DNA of 64,000 bases from Myxococcales bacterium (GTDB taxonomy: Bacteria > Myxococcota_A > Polyangia > Nannocystales > Nannocystaceae), in assembly GCA_020633315.1 (NCBI GenBank), contig JACKDV010000006.1:248001-312000 (forward strand). Reading direction: 5' to 3'. Under the pieces are notes generated by a model that was given only the letters and a program-made list of their open reading frames with translations, was not told the origin of the DNA and did no database searches. Both the position numbers and the translations under genes were made by a program. Of this stretch, positions 38,273 through 47,155 are shown one piece after another. How positions within the stretch are numbered: position 1 is the stretch's first letter; every line of letters begins with the position of its first letter.

Positions 38273-38853
38273 GATGGATCCTCCGGCTCGAGACGGTCGG
38301 CGACGAAGCGCCGGAGCTTGCGGCGGGCCAGGCGGAGCCGCGAGTAGGCGACGTTGAGGTTGATCCCCAGGGCCTCGGCCACCTCGGGCCCACTCAGCCC
38401 CTCCACGTCGACGAGGACGAAGACCTCGCGCTGATCGAGATCGAGGGTGGCGAGGAAGTCACGGACCCGCGCGGCCGCGTCGGCGCGCCCCACCTCGTCC
38501 TCGGGCGAGGGCAGCGGACGTGGCTCGGGCACCACCCGCAGCCGACGATCGGCCCGCGCCCGACCACGGCGATGGTTGGCCGCCACCCCGCGGGCGATGG
38601 CGTACAGCCACGAGGTGGGCGCCCCTCGTCCCTCGTACTCGGGCAGCCGGCGGCGCACCACCAAGAACACCTCCTGCACCACGTCCTCGGCCGCGGCCTC
38701 GGGGACGCCCAGGCGCCGCACGGCTCGCCACACGAAGCCCGCGTGCTCGCGATACAGCGTCTCGAGCGCGCTCCGGCCCGAAGCCGAGGGCGTGGTGCGT
38801 GCGGCGGAGCCCGGCACGCTGCGTAGGTGTCCACCCGCCCGCCGTTCCGTCAC
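38269..38853 (-). CDS. ECF RNA polymerase sigma factor
   Basis: A 194-residue protein with GTG start. Region 2 is LETLYREHAGFVWRAVRRLG and AEDVVQEVFLVVRRRLPEYE; region 4 is LATLDLDQREVFVLVDVEGL and SGPEVAEALGINLNVAYSRL. The group resembles myxobacterial sigma-70 ECF factors paired with a membrane partner. It is the third gene of a four-gene operon, with 4-nt overlaps on both sides (GTGA upstream, ATGA downstream), so its synthesis is tightly coupled to its neighbours. Confidence 0.9.
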   Translation of the reverse strand: MTERRAGGHLRSVPGSAARTTPSASGRSALETLYREHAGFVWRAVRRLGVPEAAAEDVVQEVFLVVRRRLPEYEGRGAPTSWLYAIARGVAANHRRGRARADRRLRVVPEPRPLPSPEDEVGRADAAARVRDFLATLDLDQREVFVLVDVEGLSGPEVAEALGINLNVAYSRLRLARRKLRRFVADRLEPEDPS

Positions 38854-39911
38854 GGCAATCGCAGCTCCAGCCCCGCGCGCAGGGTGCCCCCCACCGCGCC
38901 GGCCTCGAAGATCGCGCCCGAGGGCTCCGAGCGCCACTGGGGACGCGCCAGGGCCACGTGCCCGCTGGCGCGTAGCGCCAGGCCAAGCCGGGGGCGGGTC
39001 CACCACACCACGGCCGGCTCGGCCACCACCGCCACCCAGCGCGAGGCCACCCGCAGCGGCTCCTGCTCGCCGGTCCCCACCGCATGCACCGCGCCCGCGG
39101 CCAGGCCGGCGCACACCGGGAGGCTCACCGTGCGCCAGCGCGGCTCGTAGCAACCCTGGGCGCCCACCGTCCACAGCTGGGAGCGCACGCCGACCGCGGG
39201 ATGGCTCGCCGAGCTCGTCGCCCGCGGAGGCCAGTAGCTGGCGGTGAGCTCGGCTCGCCACGCGCGGCCGGCCACGCCCGTGCCCACGAAGACCACGCCG
39301 TCGGGACCCGGCAGCGGCCCTCCTCCCACTCCGCCGTCGAAGCGCGCGACGAAGGCCAGCACGGGCTCGCGGGAGGACGGGCGCTCTGGCGGGACCTCGA
39401 CCTTCGCCTCGCCGGGCGTGGTGGCGAGCGTGGGCTCCGGCTCGGGCGGCCCGTCTCCCGGCTCCGACTCTGGATCCCGCTCCGGCTCCGGTGGGACCTC
39501 GACCTCACCCGGCTCGGGCCCTGGCTCGACCCCATGCTCCGGCTCCTCCTCGCCGGGCGTCTCCTGCATCCGCTCGAGCAGCCGCGGGTCGATCGCCATC
39601 GCGATCACCAGCGCCGCCGCCTCGCTCAGCTCCTCACACGACGAGCCTCGCAGCTCGCGGGTGCCCGAGCGTCCGCCGTCGAGGGTCAGCCGCAGTCGAT
39701 AGCCCTCGGGCGCCTGCGCCTGCAGCTCGCCGCGGACCTCCACCGCTCGTCGCTCGTCGTCGTCCACCTCGCCCAGCGCCCGGTCGATCGCCTCGAGCAG
39801 CGCATCGGCATCGGGGCACTGGGGCGGCGCGCTCCACTGCAGGCGCACGCCGGGCGGCTCGGCCGGAGCGGGACCCACCCACGGGCCCAGGAGCAAGGCC
39901 AACCCCAGCAC
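38850..39911 (-). CDS. Secreted protein with acidic Pro/Glu linker and beta-barrel-like C-terminus
   Basis: A 353-residue protein with GTG start and a signal-like N-terminus (LALLLGPWVGPAPA). Residues 20-110 include CPDADALLEAIDRALGEV and SSCEELSEAAALVIAMAIDP, then a long Glu/Pro linker. The C-terminal 160 residues show alternating strands (LWTVGAQGCYEPRWRTVSLP, PAVVWWTRPRLGLALRASG) ending in GLELRLP, like an outer-membrane barrel. This type of gene recurs next to ECF sigma factors in myxobacteria, as far as I recall. It lies directly upstream of the sigma gene and overlaps it by 4 nt. Confidence 0.65.
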   Translation of the reverse strand: MLGLALLLGPWVGPAPAEPPGVRLQWSAPPQCPDADALLEAIDRALGEVDDDERRAVEVRGELQAQAPEGYRLRLTLDGGRSGTRELRGSSCEELSEAAALVIAMAIDPRLLERMQETPGEEEPEHGVEPGPEPGEVEVPPEPERDPESEPGDGPPEPEPTLATTPGEAKVEVPPERPSSREPVLAFVARFDGGVGGGPLPGPDGVVFVGTGVAGRAWRAELTASYWPPRATSSASHPAVGVRSQLWTVGAQGCYEPRWRTVSLPVCAGLAAGAVHAVGTGEQEPLRVASRWVAVVAEPAVVWWTRPRLGLALRASGHVALARPQWRSEPSGAIFEAGAVGGTLRAGLELRLP

Positions 39912-39914
39912 GGC

Positions 39915-40664
39915 TCAACGCGTGAGCACGAAGCCGAGCACGCTGGCCGCGAGCAACACCAGGAACCCGGCGAGGATCCACAGGGCATTGGACGACGAGT
40001 CGTCGCGGACCCGCTGGCCCATGATCGGATGGGGCCCGGTGGCCTCGGCCTGGGCCACCGGCTGCGGACCCGTGACCTCGGAGAAGCCGCGCACGAACAG
40101 CGAGCCCGGGTCGGTCGTGGGGCGCTGGTGGAACCCGCCCACGATCACCTGCGGCCCCGAGGAGCTCATCGAGGTGGGGATGAGGTCGGAGCCCATCGGC
40201 ACCACGGGGACCTCCACCGCCCCCGCCTCGATCGCACCCGAACGCGGATCGGAACGCCGTACGTCGGGGACCTCGCCCGTGCGCAGGGTGGTGCGACGAC
40301 GCCCGCGCGACGGGGGATCCTCGGTCGCGATCACCTCGCCGCAGACCGCCGGTGGATCGGCGCGACCGATGCCCAGGTCGTCCTCGGGCTCGAGCTCCTC
40401 GAGCACCTCCACGTCCTCGAGGGCGAGCGCGGCCGCATGGGGATCGGCCGGCGTGTCGATCCACGATCGCGGCACCATCGGCGACTCGCTCGAGGGGCTC
40501 GGCGGCGCCTCGGGCATGGCGGTGCGCACCGTGTCGGGCGAGACGGAGCCCATGCCCGCAGGCGCGGTGGGGATGGGAGCCCGTACCGTCTGCTCGCGCA
40601 CGATCTCCCCGCTGACGCCATCGCCACCGGGAATTCGGGACTGGCTGGAGGACGCGTGGGACAT
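39915..40664 (-). CDS. Tail-anchored membrane protein of unknown function
   Basis: A 249-residue protein. It is low in predicted structure for 220 residues, Pro/Ser/Glu-rich, with several TVR or SxP motifs that could be phosphorylated (EQTVRAPIP, DTVRTAMP). A single C-terminal membrane helix (NALWILAGFLVLLAASVLGF) ends three residues before the stop. It is the first gene of the sigma operon (3-nt gap to the next gene). It might be a kinase substrate or an adaptor, but this is speculation. Confidence 0.55.
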   Translation of the reverse strand: MSHASSSQSRIPGGDGVSGEIVREQTVRAPIPTAPAGMGSVSPDTVRTAMPEAPPSPSSESPMVPRSWIDTPADPHAAALALEDVEVLEELEPEDDLGIGRADPPAVCGEVIATEDPPSRGRRRTTLRTGEVPDVRRSDPRSGAIEAGAVEVPVVPMGSDLIPTSMSSSGPQVIVGGFHQRPTTDPGSLFVRGFSEVTGPQPVAQAEATGPHPIMGQRVRDDSSSNALWILAGFLVLLAASVLGFVLTR

Positions 40665-40759
40665 TCGCGCCCCATGAATGTAGCAGCCCTGGTGCCCGCC
40701 CCGTGCGGCTTGCCGGGGATCGGCCCCGGCGCCTACCCTGGCGCTCGATCCTCGCTGCG

Positions 40760-41152
40760 ATGCACCTGTTCGTGTACGGCACGCTGCGACGTGACGCCGG
40801 CCACCCCATGCACGGGCCCCTGCGCGAGTGCGCGCGGCTTCGGGGTCGGGGCCGGACCCGCGGGATCCTCTACATGATCGGCGAGCGGTACCCCGGCCTA
40901 GTGCTCGACGCGACCGCCGGATGGGTCACCGGCGAGCTGTACCAGCTGCACCGACCCGCCGTGCTCGAGCGCCTCGACGAGTACGAGGGCGCGAGCGAGC
41001 GCGACCCCGAGCCCCGCGAGTACCGACGCGTGCGCGCGCCCGTGCGCCTGGACGACGGGCGCGATCACAGCGCGTGGATCTACGAGTACGCCTGGCCGAT
41101 CGCGGGGCGGGTGGTGATCGCCTCGGGAGACTTCCTGCGGCGGGAGGGCTGA
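40760..41152 (+). CDS. Gamma-glutamylcyclotransferase-like protein
   Basis: A 130-residue protein of GGCT/AIG2-like fold: the N-terminal YGTLRRDAGHPMHGPL substrate loop, GILYMIGERYPGLVLD, and LDEYEGASERDPEPREYRR with the likely catalytic Glu. Family members cyclise gamma-glutamyl amines and related compounds to 5-oxoproline. ATG 40760 begins the fold directly. It is divergent from the sigma operon (95-nt gap) and 3 nt ahead of the serine hydrolase gene. Confidence 0.85.
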   Translation: MHLFVYGTLRRDAGHPMHGPLRECARLRGRGRTRGILYMIGERYPGLVLDATAGWVTGELYQLHRPAVLERLDEYEGASERDPEPREYRRVRAPVRLDDGRDHSAWIYEYAWPIAGRVVIASGDFLRREG

Positions 41153-41155
41153 GCC

Positions 41156-42292
41156 ATGGCCAGCGGGGGCCAGCGGCGCGTGATCGCCCGGGTGGGCCTG
41201 GGGGCCCTGCTGCTGGGCTGCCCCGCCGAGCCCGGCTCGCCCCGCTCGCCGCCCCGCCCCGCCTCCGCCGTCGACCCCGGCCTCGCCTGCGTGCACGCGC
41301 ACCCGGTGCCGGAGCGCTGGCGACCGATCGTGCGGGCGATGTGCAGCGAGCTGCGGAGCCGGGGCGGGGTCTCGGTGGCGGTGGCGATCGCCCGCGGCGA
41401 CGAGATCGAGTGGAGCCTGGCCATCGGCCCGCGCTGTCGCGGGAGCGCGGAGCCCTTGCGCCCCACCACCACCCTGCACATCGGATCGATCACCAAGCTG
41501 GTCACCGCCGCGGCGGCACTGCTCGCGGCCGAGCAGCGGGGCGTCGAGCTCGACGAGCCGCTGCCGTCGCCAATGCCCGGCGCCGCGCCCACCCTGCGCA
41601 GCCTGCTGCAGCACACCTCGGGCCTGCGCGATCCCGAGACCTCCGCGATGCTGAGCGCCGGCGAGGCCTGGCCGACGCTGCTGGCCGAGCACCGCGTGGC
41701 CCCGGGCGCCTTCCACTACGCCAACGCCAACTACCTGCTGGTGGGACGCTGGCTCGAGCAGGTCACCGGTCGCCCGCTGCCCGCGTGGCTGCACCACGAG
41801 CCCCGCCTCGCCGCGCTGGCCGAGCTCGTCGCCTTCGATCCCCACCAGCTCGACGAGCCCGGCTGCAGCCACCTGCCCACCATGCTCGGCTGGTCGGCGT
41901 GGCCCCTGGGCTCGGAGCGGCCGCTGCCCGCCTCCACCCTGCCCGCGGGCGGCGGCCTGGCCTCGGCCGAGCAGCTCGCCCGCCTCCCCGCCGCCCTCGC
42001 GCGCACGGCTCAGCTCGAGCGCATGATCGCGGCCCCGCTCTCCACCGACCAGCCCGGGACGAGCTACGGCCTGGGAGTCCGCATGCTCTCGGTCGACGGC
42101 GAGCGGGCCCTCGCCCACGCCGGCCAGACCGCGGGGCAGTGGGCCGAGCTGCAGTGGTCGCCCGCCACCGGCGTGGCCGTGGCCGTGATCGCCACCACGC
42201 CCCAGCCCTTTCGCGCGACCACCCTGGCCGCCTTCGAGGCCGCGTCGAGCTCAACCCAGGCCGAGCAGGCGCCCGCCCTGGAACACCAGTAG
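41156..42292 (+). CDS. Beta-lactamase-fold serine hydrolase, lipoprotein
   Basis: A 378-residue protein with a signal ending in LLLGC (Cys22). The class C beta-lactamase/DD-peptidase motifs are SxxK in HIGSITKLVTAAA, YxN in YANANYLLVGRWL, and a KTG-like HAG in LAHAGQTAGQWA. Likely an esterase or D-amino-acid peptidase anchored outside the cytoplasm; substrate unknown. The last 42 nt overlap the feoB 3' end on the other strand, an unusually deep convergent overlap. Confidence 0.85.
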   Translation: MASGGQRRVIARVGLGALLLGCPAEPGSPRSPPRPASAVDPGLACVHAHPVPERWRPIVRAMCSELRSRGGVSVAVAIARGDEIEWSLAIGPRCRGSAEPLRPTTTLHIGSITKLVTAAAALLAAEQRGVELDEPLPSPMPGAAPTLRSLLQHTSGLRDPETSAMLSAGEAWPTLLAEHRVAPGAFHYANANYLLVGRWLEQVTGRPLPAWLHHEPRLAALAELVAFDPHQLDEPGCSHLPTMLGWSAWPLGSERPLPASTLPAGGGLASAEQLARLPAALARTAQLERMIAAPLSTDQPGTSYGLGVRMLSVDGERALAHAGQTAGQWAELQWSPATGVAVAVIATTPQPFRATTLAAFEAASSSTQAEQAPALEHQ

Positions 42293-44323
42293 CGCCGCCA
42301 CGTAGGCCAGGCCCGTCATCGAGACGAACATGAAGGCCGGCCACCTCCAGCCGCCGGTCTCGCGTCGGACCACGGCCAGGGTGGACATGCACTGGCAGGC
42401 GTAGACGAAGAACACCATCAGGGCGAGCCCCGACAGCGGGGTGTGCTGGGGCTCGCCGGTGTCGGGGTCGACCTGCTCGCGCAGCGCCTGCCGCAGCTCG
42501 GCCGGGTCGTCGTCGTCGGCCTCCATGCCGTAGACCAGGCCCAGGGTGCTCACCAGCACCTCGCGCGCGGCGAAGCTGCCGATGATGCCCACGCCCACCC
42601 GCCAGTCCTGGCCGATCGGCTCGAGCGCGGGCTCGAGGCCCTGGGCCAGCTTCCCGCCGTAGCTCTGCGCCACGCGGGTGGGGCCCCCCTCGCCGGCGCC
42701 GGTGCGATCGGCGGGGAACGACAGCAGCGCCCACAGCACCACGGTGCAGGCGAGGATCACCGTGCCCGCGCCCCGCAGGAAGTCGCCCACCCGGTCGATC
42801 ACCATCAGCAGGGTGTCGCGCACCCGCGGCAGGCGGTAGGGCGGCAGCTCGAGCACCAGCGGCGGGGTGGGGCTGGCCAGGATCGTCCGCTTGTAGACGA
42901 AGCCCATCGCGAGGGCCGAGACGGTCGACAGCAGGTACATCCCCAGCAGCACCAGGCCCTGATCGATCCCGGTGGAGAACACGGGCTCGTGGCTGACGAA
43001 CAGCGCCCCGATCACCAGGGTGTAGATCGGCAGGCGGGCCGAGCAGCTCATGAAGGGGATCATGAGGATGGTGACCAGCCGGTCCTTCACGCTCGAGATG
43101 GTGCGCGTGCCGAGGATCGCCGGGATGGCGCAGGCGTAGCCGGACAGCAGCGGGATGAAGGCGCGGCCGTGCAGCCCCAGCCGCGACATCAGGCGGTCGA
43201 GCAGGAAGGCGGCGCGGGCGAGGTAGCCCGAGTCCTCCAGCAGGCCGATGAACAGGAACAGCAGGGCGATCTGCGGGACGAAGACCACCACGTTGCCCAC
43301 GCCGGCGATGAGGCCGTCGGTGACCAGCGAGGTGAGCAGGCCCGGACCCAGCACGTCGCTCACCAGCCCGCTCAGCCAGCCGAAGGCGTCCTCGATGAGG
43401 CCCATCACCGGATCGGCCCACGAGAAGATCGACACGAACACGAAGGCCATCACCGCGACGAAGATCAGCAGGCCGAGCACGCGGTGGGTGAGCACGCGAT
43501 CGATCCGCTCGGAGCGGCTCATCGCGGGGGCCTCGCGGCTCATCCGCTCGCGCACGCCGAGGCGCTCGAGGATCGCGTCCACCCGGCGGTAGCGAGCGGA
43601 CACCAATTGCTCGGCCGCGGCCCGCATGCGCTCGGCCGGCTGCCCGTCGAGCCAGCGCCCGGGCTCCCCCGGCCCGGCCACGCCCGCGAGGTGGCCCAGC
43701 AGCACGGTGCGGGCCCGGACCGGCGGCAGCGAGCCCAGCCCCTCGAGCGCCTCGCGCAGCGCCTCGTCGTCGGGCCCCGGCGGCACCAGCACGGGCTCCG
43801 CCCCCGCGGCCGCCCCCGCCCGGCGCACGGCCTCCACGATCGCCTCGGCTCCCTCGCCGCTGCGGGCCACGGTGGGGATCACGGGCACGCCCAGCTCGTC
43901 GGCCAGCTCGCGCGGCTCCACCTGCAGGCCGGCGTCGCGGGCCACGTCGACCATGTTGAGCGCGAGCACCAGGGGCACGCCCAGCTCGAGCAGCTGCAGC
44001 GCCAGATAGAGGTTGCGGGCCAGGTTCGAGGCGTCGATCACCAGCAGCACCACGTCGGGGCGCTGCTCGCCGGCGAGCAGCTCGTAGGCCGCCCGCTCGT
44101 CCTCGGAGGTGGGGCTGAGGCTGTAGATCCCCGGCAGGTCGATCAGGCGCATCGGCGGGCCGTCACCCCGCAGGCGGCGGGAAAGCTCGCCCTCGAGGCA
44201 CTCCACGGTCACGCCCGAGTAGTTGCCCACGCGGTGCCGCGAGCCCGTCAGCACGTTGAACAGGCTGGTCTTGCCCACGTTGGGGTTGCCCGCGAGGGCC
44301 ACGCGTAGAATCGAGTCGCTCAT
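42251..44323 (-). CDS. feoB: Ferrous iron transporter FeoB
   Basis: A 690-residue protein. The N-terminal G domain has GNPNVGKTSLFN (G1), DLPGIYSLSP (G3) and NMVD (G4). The helical GDI-like spacer follows, then a membrane domain of about eight segments with the Gate motifs (FIPLLSGYACAIPAILGTRT) and Cys-containing C-terminal helices. It takes up Fe(II) across the inner membrane. ATG 44323 overlaps the feoA stop (ATGA). The 3' end overlaps the hydrolase gene on the other strand. Confidence 0.96.
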   Translation of the reverse strand: MSDSILRVALAGNPNVGKTSLFNVLTGSRHRVGNYSGVTVECLEGELSRRLRGDGPPMRLIDLPGIYSLSPTSEDERAAYELLAGEQRPDVVLLVIDASNLARNLYLALQLLELGVPLVLALNMVDVARDAGLQVEPRELADELGVPVIPTVARSGEGAEAIVEAVRRAGAAAGAEPVLVPPGPDDEALREALEGLGSLPPVRARTVLLGHLAGVAGPGEPGRWLDGQPAERMRAAAEQLVSARYRRVDAILERLGVRERMSREAPAMSRSERIDRVLTHRVLGLLIFVAVMAFVFVSIFSWADPVMGLIEDAFGWLSGLVSDVLGPGLLTSLVTDGLIAGVGNVVVFVPQIALLFLFIGLLEDSGYLARAAFLLDRLMSRLGLHGRAFIPLLSGYACAIPAILGTRTISSVKDRLVTILMIPFMSCSARLPIYTLVIGALFVSHEPVFSTGIDQGLVLLGMYLLSTVSALAMGFVYKRTILASPTPPLVLELPPYRLPRVRDTLLMVIDRVGDFLRGAGTVILACTVVLWALLSFPADRTGAGEGGPTRVAQSYGGKLAQGLEPALEPIGQDWRVGVGIIGSFAAREVLVSTLGLVYGMEADDDDPAELRQALREQVDPDTGEPQHTPLSGLALMVFFVYACQCMSTLAVVRRETGGWRWPAFMFVSMTGLAYVAALLVFQGGRLLGLG

Positions 44324-44595
44324 CGACGAACTCGCACGTGCGCCGCCTCGGCTCGCCGCAGGGACAGGTGGTACCCCCGGATGCGGAGCTCCAGGGGGTC
44401 GCCCAGCGGTGCCACCTTCACCAGCCTCACCCTCGTGCCCGCCACGAAGCCCATCTCCAGCAGGCGCACCGCGATCCCTCCGGGCCCCTGCACCGCCGTC
44501 ACCTCGGCGTCGTCACCGACGGCCAGGGTGTCGAGCGTGGTCTCGCGGCCGGTCACCGGGCGCGGAGCATAGCGAAAGGAGCGACGGCTCACCAT
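44320..44595 (-). CDS. feoA: FeoA ferrous-iron transport accessory protein
   Basis: A 91-residue protein with the SH3-like FeoA core: TLDTLAVGDDAEVTAVQ, RLLEMGFVAGTRVRLVKVAP, ELRIRGYHLSLRRAEAAHV. It supports FeoB activity in the membrane. ATG 44595 was chosen because a valid FeoA begins soon after it; the open frame extends to 44715 but then runs antisense over an aldo/keto reductase remnant. Confidence 0.9.
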   Translation of the reverse strand: MVSRRSFRYAPRPVTGRETTLDTLAVGDDAEVTAVQGPGGIAVRLLEMGFVAGTRVRLVKVAPLGDPLELRIRGYHLSLRRAEAAHVRVRR

Positions 44596-44785
44596 GGCGA
44601 CCCGAGACCTCGGCCCCAGCGGCCTGCGCGTCTCTGCCCCGTGCCGGGGTGCCATGGCCTTCGGCGAGGCCGACGACGAGTCCTTCATGCACGAGGTGGG
44701 CTGCGACGAGGCCACTCGTTCGCGAGCGAGCCTCGAGCGGGGCCACCCCTACGAATTCATGGGACGGATCCAGCGTCGCGGGTAG
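44594..44785 (+). pseudogene. Aldo/keto reductase N-terminal remnant
   Basis: From ATG 44594 the frame reads TRDLGPSGLRVSAPCRGAMA and FGEADDESFMHEVGCDEATR, the N-terminus of aldo/keto reductases (LG-SGL-VS-LCLGAM-FGEAD). After about 45 codons the similarity stops, and a TAG ends the frame at 44785. The fragment's start touches the feoA start on the opposite strand, and its end overlaps the kinase gene. The active-site Asp-Tyr-Lys-His part is missing. Confidence 0.7.
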
Positions 44786-45959
44786 GCACGCGACCACGAC
44801 GGGGTGCTCGGGAGCGGGCCTCGCTCTGCTCGCCCCGCCTCGGGAGCGCCTGGGTGCGCTCGTGCTCCCCGGGCCAGGGCTCCTCGTCGCCCGCGGCGCT
44901 CGAGCCGTTGCGGGTGGCCGAGGCATGCCGGCGGGTCATTGCCGAGGTCAGGTCGGCCTCGCCCACGCTCGTCCCGCTCGGCACCGGCGAGGGGAACAGC
45001 GTCTCCAGCAGCCGCGCCACGTCGGAGGCGCCCTCGCACCAGCCCTGCTCGCGGGCCACGTGGTCGAGCGCGTCGGCCATCGCCGCGGCGCTCGGGAAGC
45101 GCTCGTCGGGGCTGCGACGCAGCGCCCTCATCACCACGGCCTCGAGCGCGGGGGGGACCTCCGGGCGGATCGCCGAGGGCGGCACGACCTCGCCGCGCAG
45201 GATCCTCCGCATGCAGACCAGGGGATCGCGGGAGGCGAACAGGCGGCGCCCGGTGATCAGCTCGTGGAGCACGATGCCCAGGGCGAACACGTCGGTGCGG
45301 CGATCGAGCGCGCCGCCGCGGCACTGCTCCGGGGACATGTAGGCCGCGTTGCCCTTGGTGGCGCCCACCTGGGTGCGAGCGGTCTGCTCGTGGCTGCGCG
45401 CGACCCCGAAGTCGAGCACCACCACCTCGCCGCCCCGGCCCAGCCGCAGGTTGGCGCTGGAGACGTCGCGATGCACCACCCCCAGCGCCCGCCCCTGGGC
45501 GTCGCGCAGCTCGTGGGCATGGTGCAGCGCCGTCGCGGCCTCGCTCGCCACGTGCACCGCCAGCCCCAGCGACACCGGCTGCTCGCGCTTGCGCAGCGCG
45601 GCCATCACCGCCCGCAGGTCGGCTCCCGGCACGTAGCGCATCACGTAGAACGGCTCGCCCGCGGCCTCGTCGAGCTCGAGCACGTCCACCAACCCGCGGT
45701 GCTGCATGCGGGCGGCCAGGCGCGCCTCGTCGCGCAGCATCGCGCGCAGCTCGGGGCGGTGCGCCAGCTCTCGGCGGACCCGCTTGAGGACCACCTGCTT
45801 GGCGAAGCCACGCGGCCCCTCCACCACCGCGAGGTGCAGCTCGGCCATGCCCCCGACCGCCAGCTTCCGGAGCAAGCGGTAACGACCAATGGTCGCATCG
45901 CACCGCCAGCCGGGAGCCTCGGTCGAGCCACCACCTCCCGGTTGGCTCGAGTCGCCCAT
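44757..45959 (-). CDS. Hanks-type Ser/Thr kinase, short form
   Basis: A 400-residue soluble protein. The kinase domain spans about residues 24-290: IGRYRLLRKLAVGGMAELHL (P-loop), VVLKRV, HRDVSSANLRL (catalytic loop), VVLDFGVARS, NAAYMSPEQC. The C-terminal 110 residues are polar and Ser/Arg/Glu-rich with no membrane helix. The catalytic loop HRDVSSAN is a variant common in myxobacterial kinases. It is divergent from the sirtuin region with a 142-nt gap that shows no clear promoter. Confidence 0.9.
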   Translation of the reverse strand: MGDSSQPGGGGSTEAPGWRCDATIGRYRLLRKLAVGGMAELHLAVVEGPRGFAKQVVLKRVRRELAHRPELRAMLRDEARLAARMQHRGLVDVLELDEAAGEPFYVMRYVPGADLRAVMAALRKREQPVSLGLAVHVASEAATALHHAHELRDAQGRALGVVHRDVSSANLRLGRGGEVVVLDFGVARSHEQTARTQVGATKGNAAYMSPEQCRGGALDRRTDVFALGIVLHELITGRRLFASRDPLVCMRRILRGEVVPPSAIRPEVPPALEAVVMRALRRSPDERFPSAAAMADALDHVAREQGWCEGASDVARLLETLFPSPVPSGTSVGEADLTSAMTRRHASATRNGSSAAGDEEPWPGEHERTQALPRRGEQSEARSRAPRRGRVPTRDAGSVP

Positions 45960-46101
45960 GCGCAGGGTGTACGCCTCTAGAGCACCTTGGTTACGGTGCC
46001 CGATGACGAAGTCGTCTCGTCTCGCCGCGCGAGCGAGCCCCTGGGCTACGAGGCGGGGGCCGCGATGGCCCGACGCGCGACGAAGAACGTCGTCCTCCGT
46101 C

Positions 46102-46974
46102 TCAGGCCAGGCCCGCGGCCAGGGCGGGGAGGATCTGCTCCACGCGGTCGTCCACCCGCAGCTGCACCAGCGGGTCGCCGCGGGTGGGGCCGAGGTTGAT
46201 CACCGCCACCGGGATGCCACGCTGCGCCGCCTTGCGGACGAAGCGGAAGCCGGAGAACACGGTGAGCGAGGAGCCGACCACGAGCAGGACCTCGGCCTCG
46301 TCGAGCAGCGACCAGGCGTCGGCGGTGACCTCGGGGGGCACGCTCTCGCCGAAGAACACCACGCGGGGCTTGAGCACGCCGCCGCAGCCCTCGCAGCCGG
46401 CGAGCACGAAGCGCTCGACGAGCGCCAGCGGCAGCTCGGCGTCGCCGTCGGGCGCCTGCTCGACGCCGAGGCGATCCCAGCCGGGGTTGAGCCGCAGCAG
46501 CCGCGCCTGCAGCGAGTCGCGGGTCTCCACCCGACGACAGGCGAGGCACTCCACCTCGTGCAGGGCTCCGTGCAGCTCGACCACGCGACGGCTGCCCGCG
46601 GCGTGATGGAGACGATCGACGTTCTGGCTGATGAGCCCCGCGATCACTCCGGTCTGCTCGAGCTCGGCCAGGGCCCGGTGCGCGGGGTTGGGCCGGGACT
46701 CGCGAAAGCGCGGCCAGCCCACCACCGCGCGCGCCCAGTAGCGCCGGCGCCCCGCGTCGTCACCCACGAAGGTGCGGTACTGGATCGGATTGCGGGCCTT
46801 GTTGCGGGTGGTGGGGCCGCGGTAGTCGGGGATGCCCGAGGCGGTGCTGCAGCCCGCGCCCACCAGGCCCACCACCCGACGCCCACGCAGGAGCTCCACC
46901 AGCGCCCGCACGCCGGCCTCCCCGGTCAGCGCCGGCACCACCGCGTCGGTCGGCGCCCCCTCGAGCCTGGTCAC
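46102..46974 (-). CDS. Sir2-family NAD-dependent protein deacylase
   Basis: A 290-residue sirtuin. NAD-binding motifs are GLVGAGCSTASGIPDYRGPT and GLISQNVDRLHHAAGSRRVV; the catalytic His is in ELHG; the zinc cysteines are in CLAC and CEGCGG; VVGSSLTVFSGFRFV is the C-terminal NAD loop. It removes acyl groups from Lys using NAD+. GTG 46974 was chosen from family length; the frame is open much further upstream. It is divergent from the DUF1592-type lipoprotein gene. Confidence 0.92.
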   Translation of the reverse strand: MTRLEGAPTDAVVPALTGEAGVRALVELLRGRRVVGLVGAGCSTASGIPDYRGPTTRNKARNPIQYRTFVGDDAGRRRYWARAVVGWPRFRESRPNPAHRALAELEQTGVIAGLISQNVDRLHHAAGSRRVVELHGALHEVECLACRRVETRDSLQARLLRLNPGWDRLGVEQAPDGDAELPLALVERFVLAGCEGCGGVLKPRVVFFGESVPPEVTADAWSLLDEAEVLLVVGSSLTVFSGFRFVRKAAQRGIPVAVINLGPTRGDPLVQLRVDDRVEQILPALAAGLA

Positions 46975-47023
46975 GCACGACAACGTAGCAGCCCGCGCGC
47001 GCCGGAGGCCGCGGCCGCGCGGT

Positions 47024-47038
47024 GTTGCAGGTCGCAAC
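47024..47038. promoter_or_regulatory. Short inverted repeat in divergent promoter region
   Basis: GTTGC (47024-47028) and GCAAC (47034-47038) flank a 5-nt spacer in the 181-nt gap between the sirtuin and lipoprotein genes. It is a possible operator. The rest of the gap is GC-rich with no clear promoter boxes. Confidence 0.25.
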
Positions 47039-47155
47039 GTGGCGGGTTCCCACGATCCACGCCGGGGGCCGGCTCCCCCACGGGGCAAGCCCCTGAGATC
47101 ACGTGCCTTTGGGAGCGCGAGGGGCTGGCTCGCGATTTGGACGGAGGCCGGTGCC

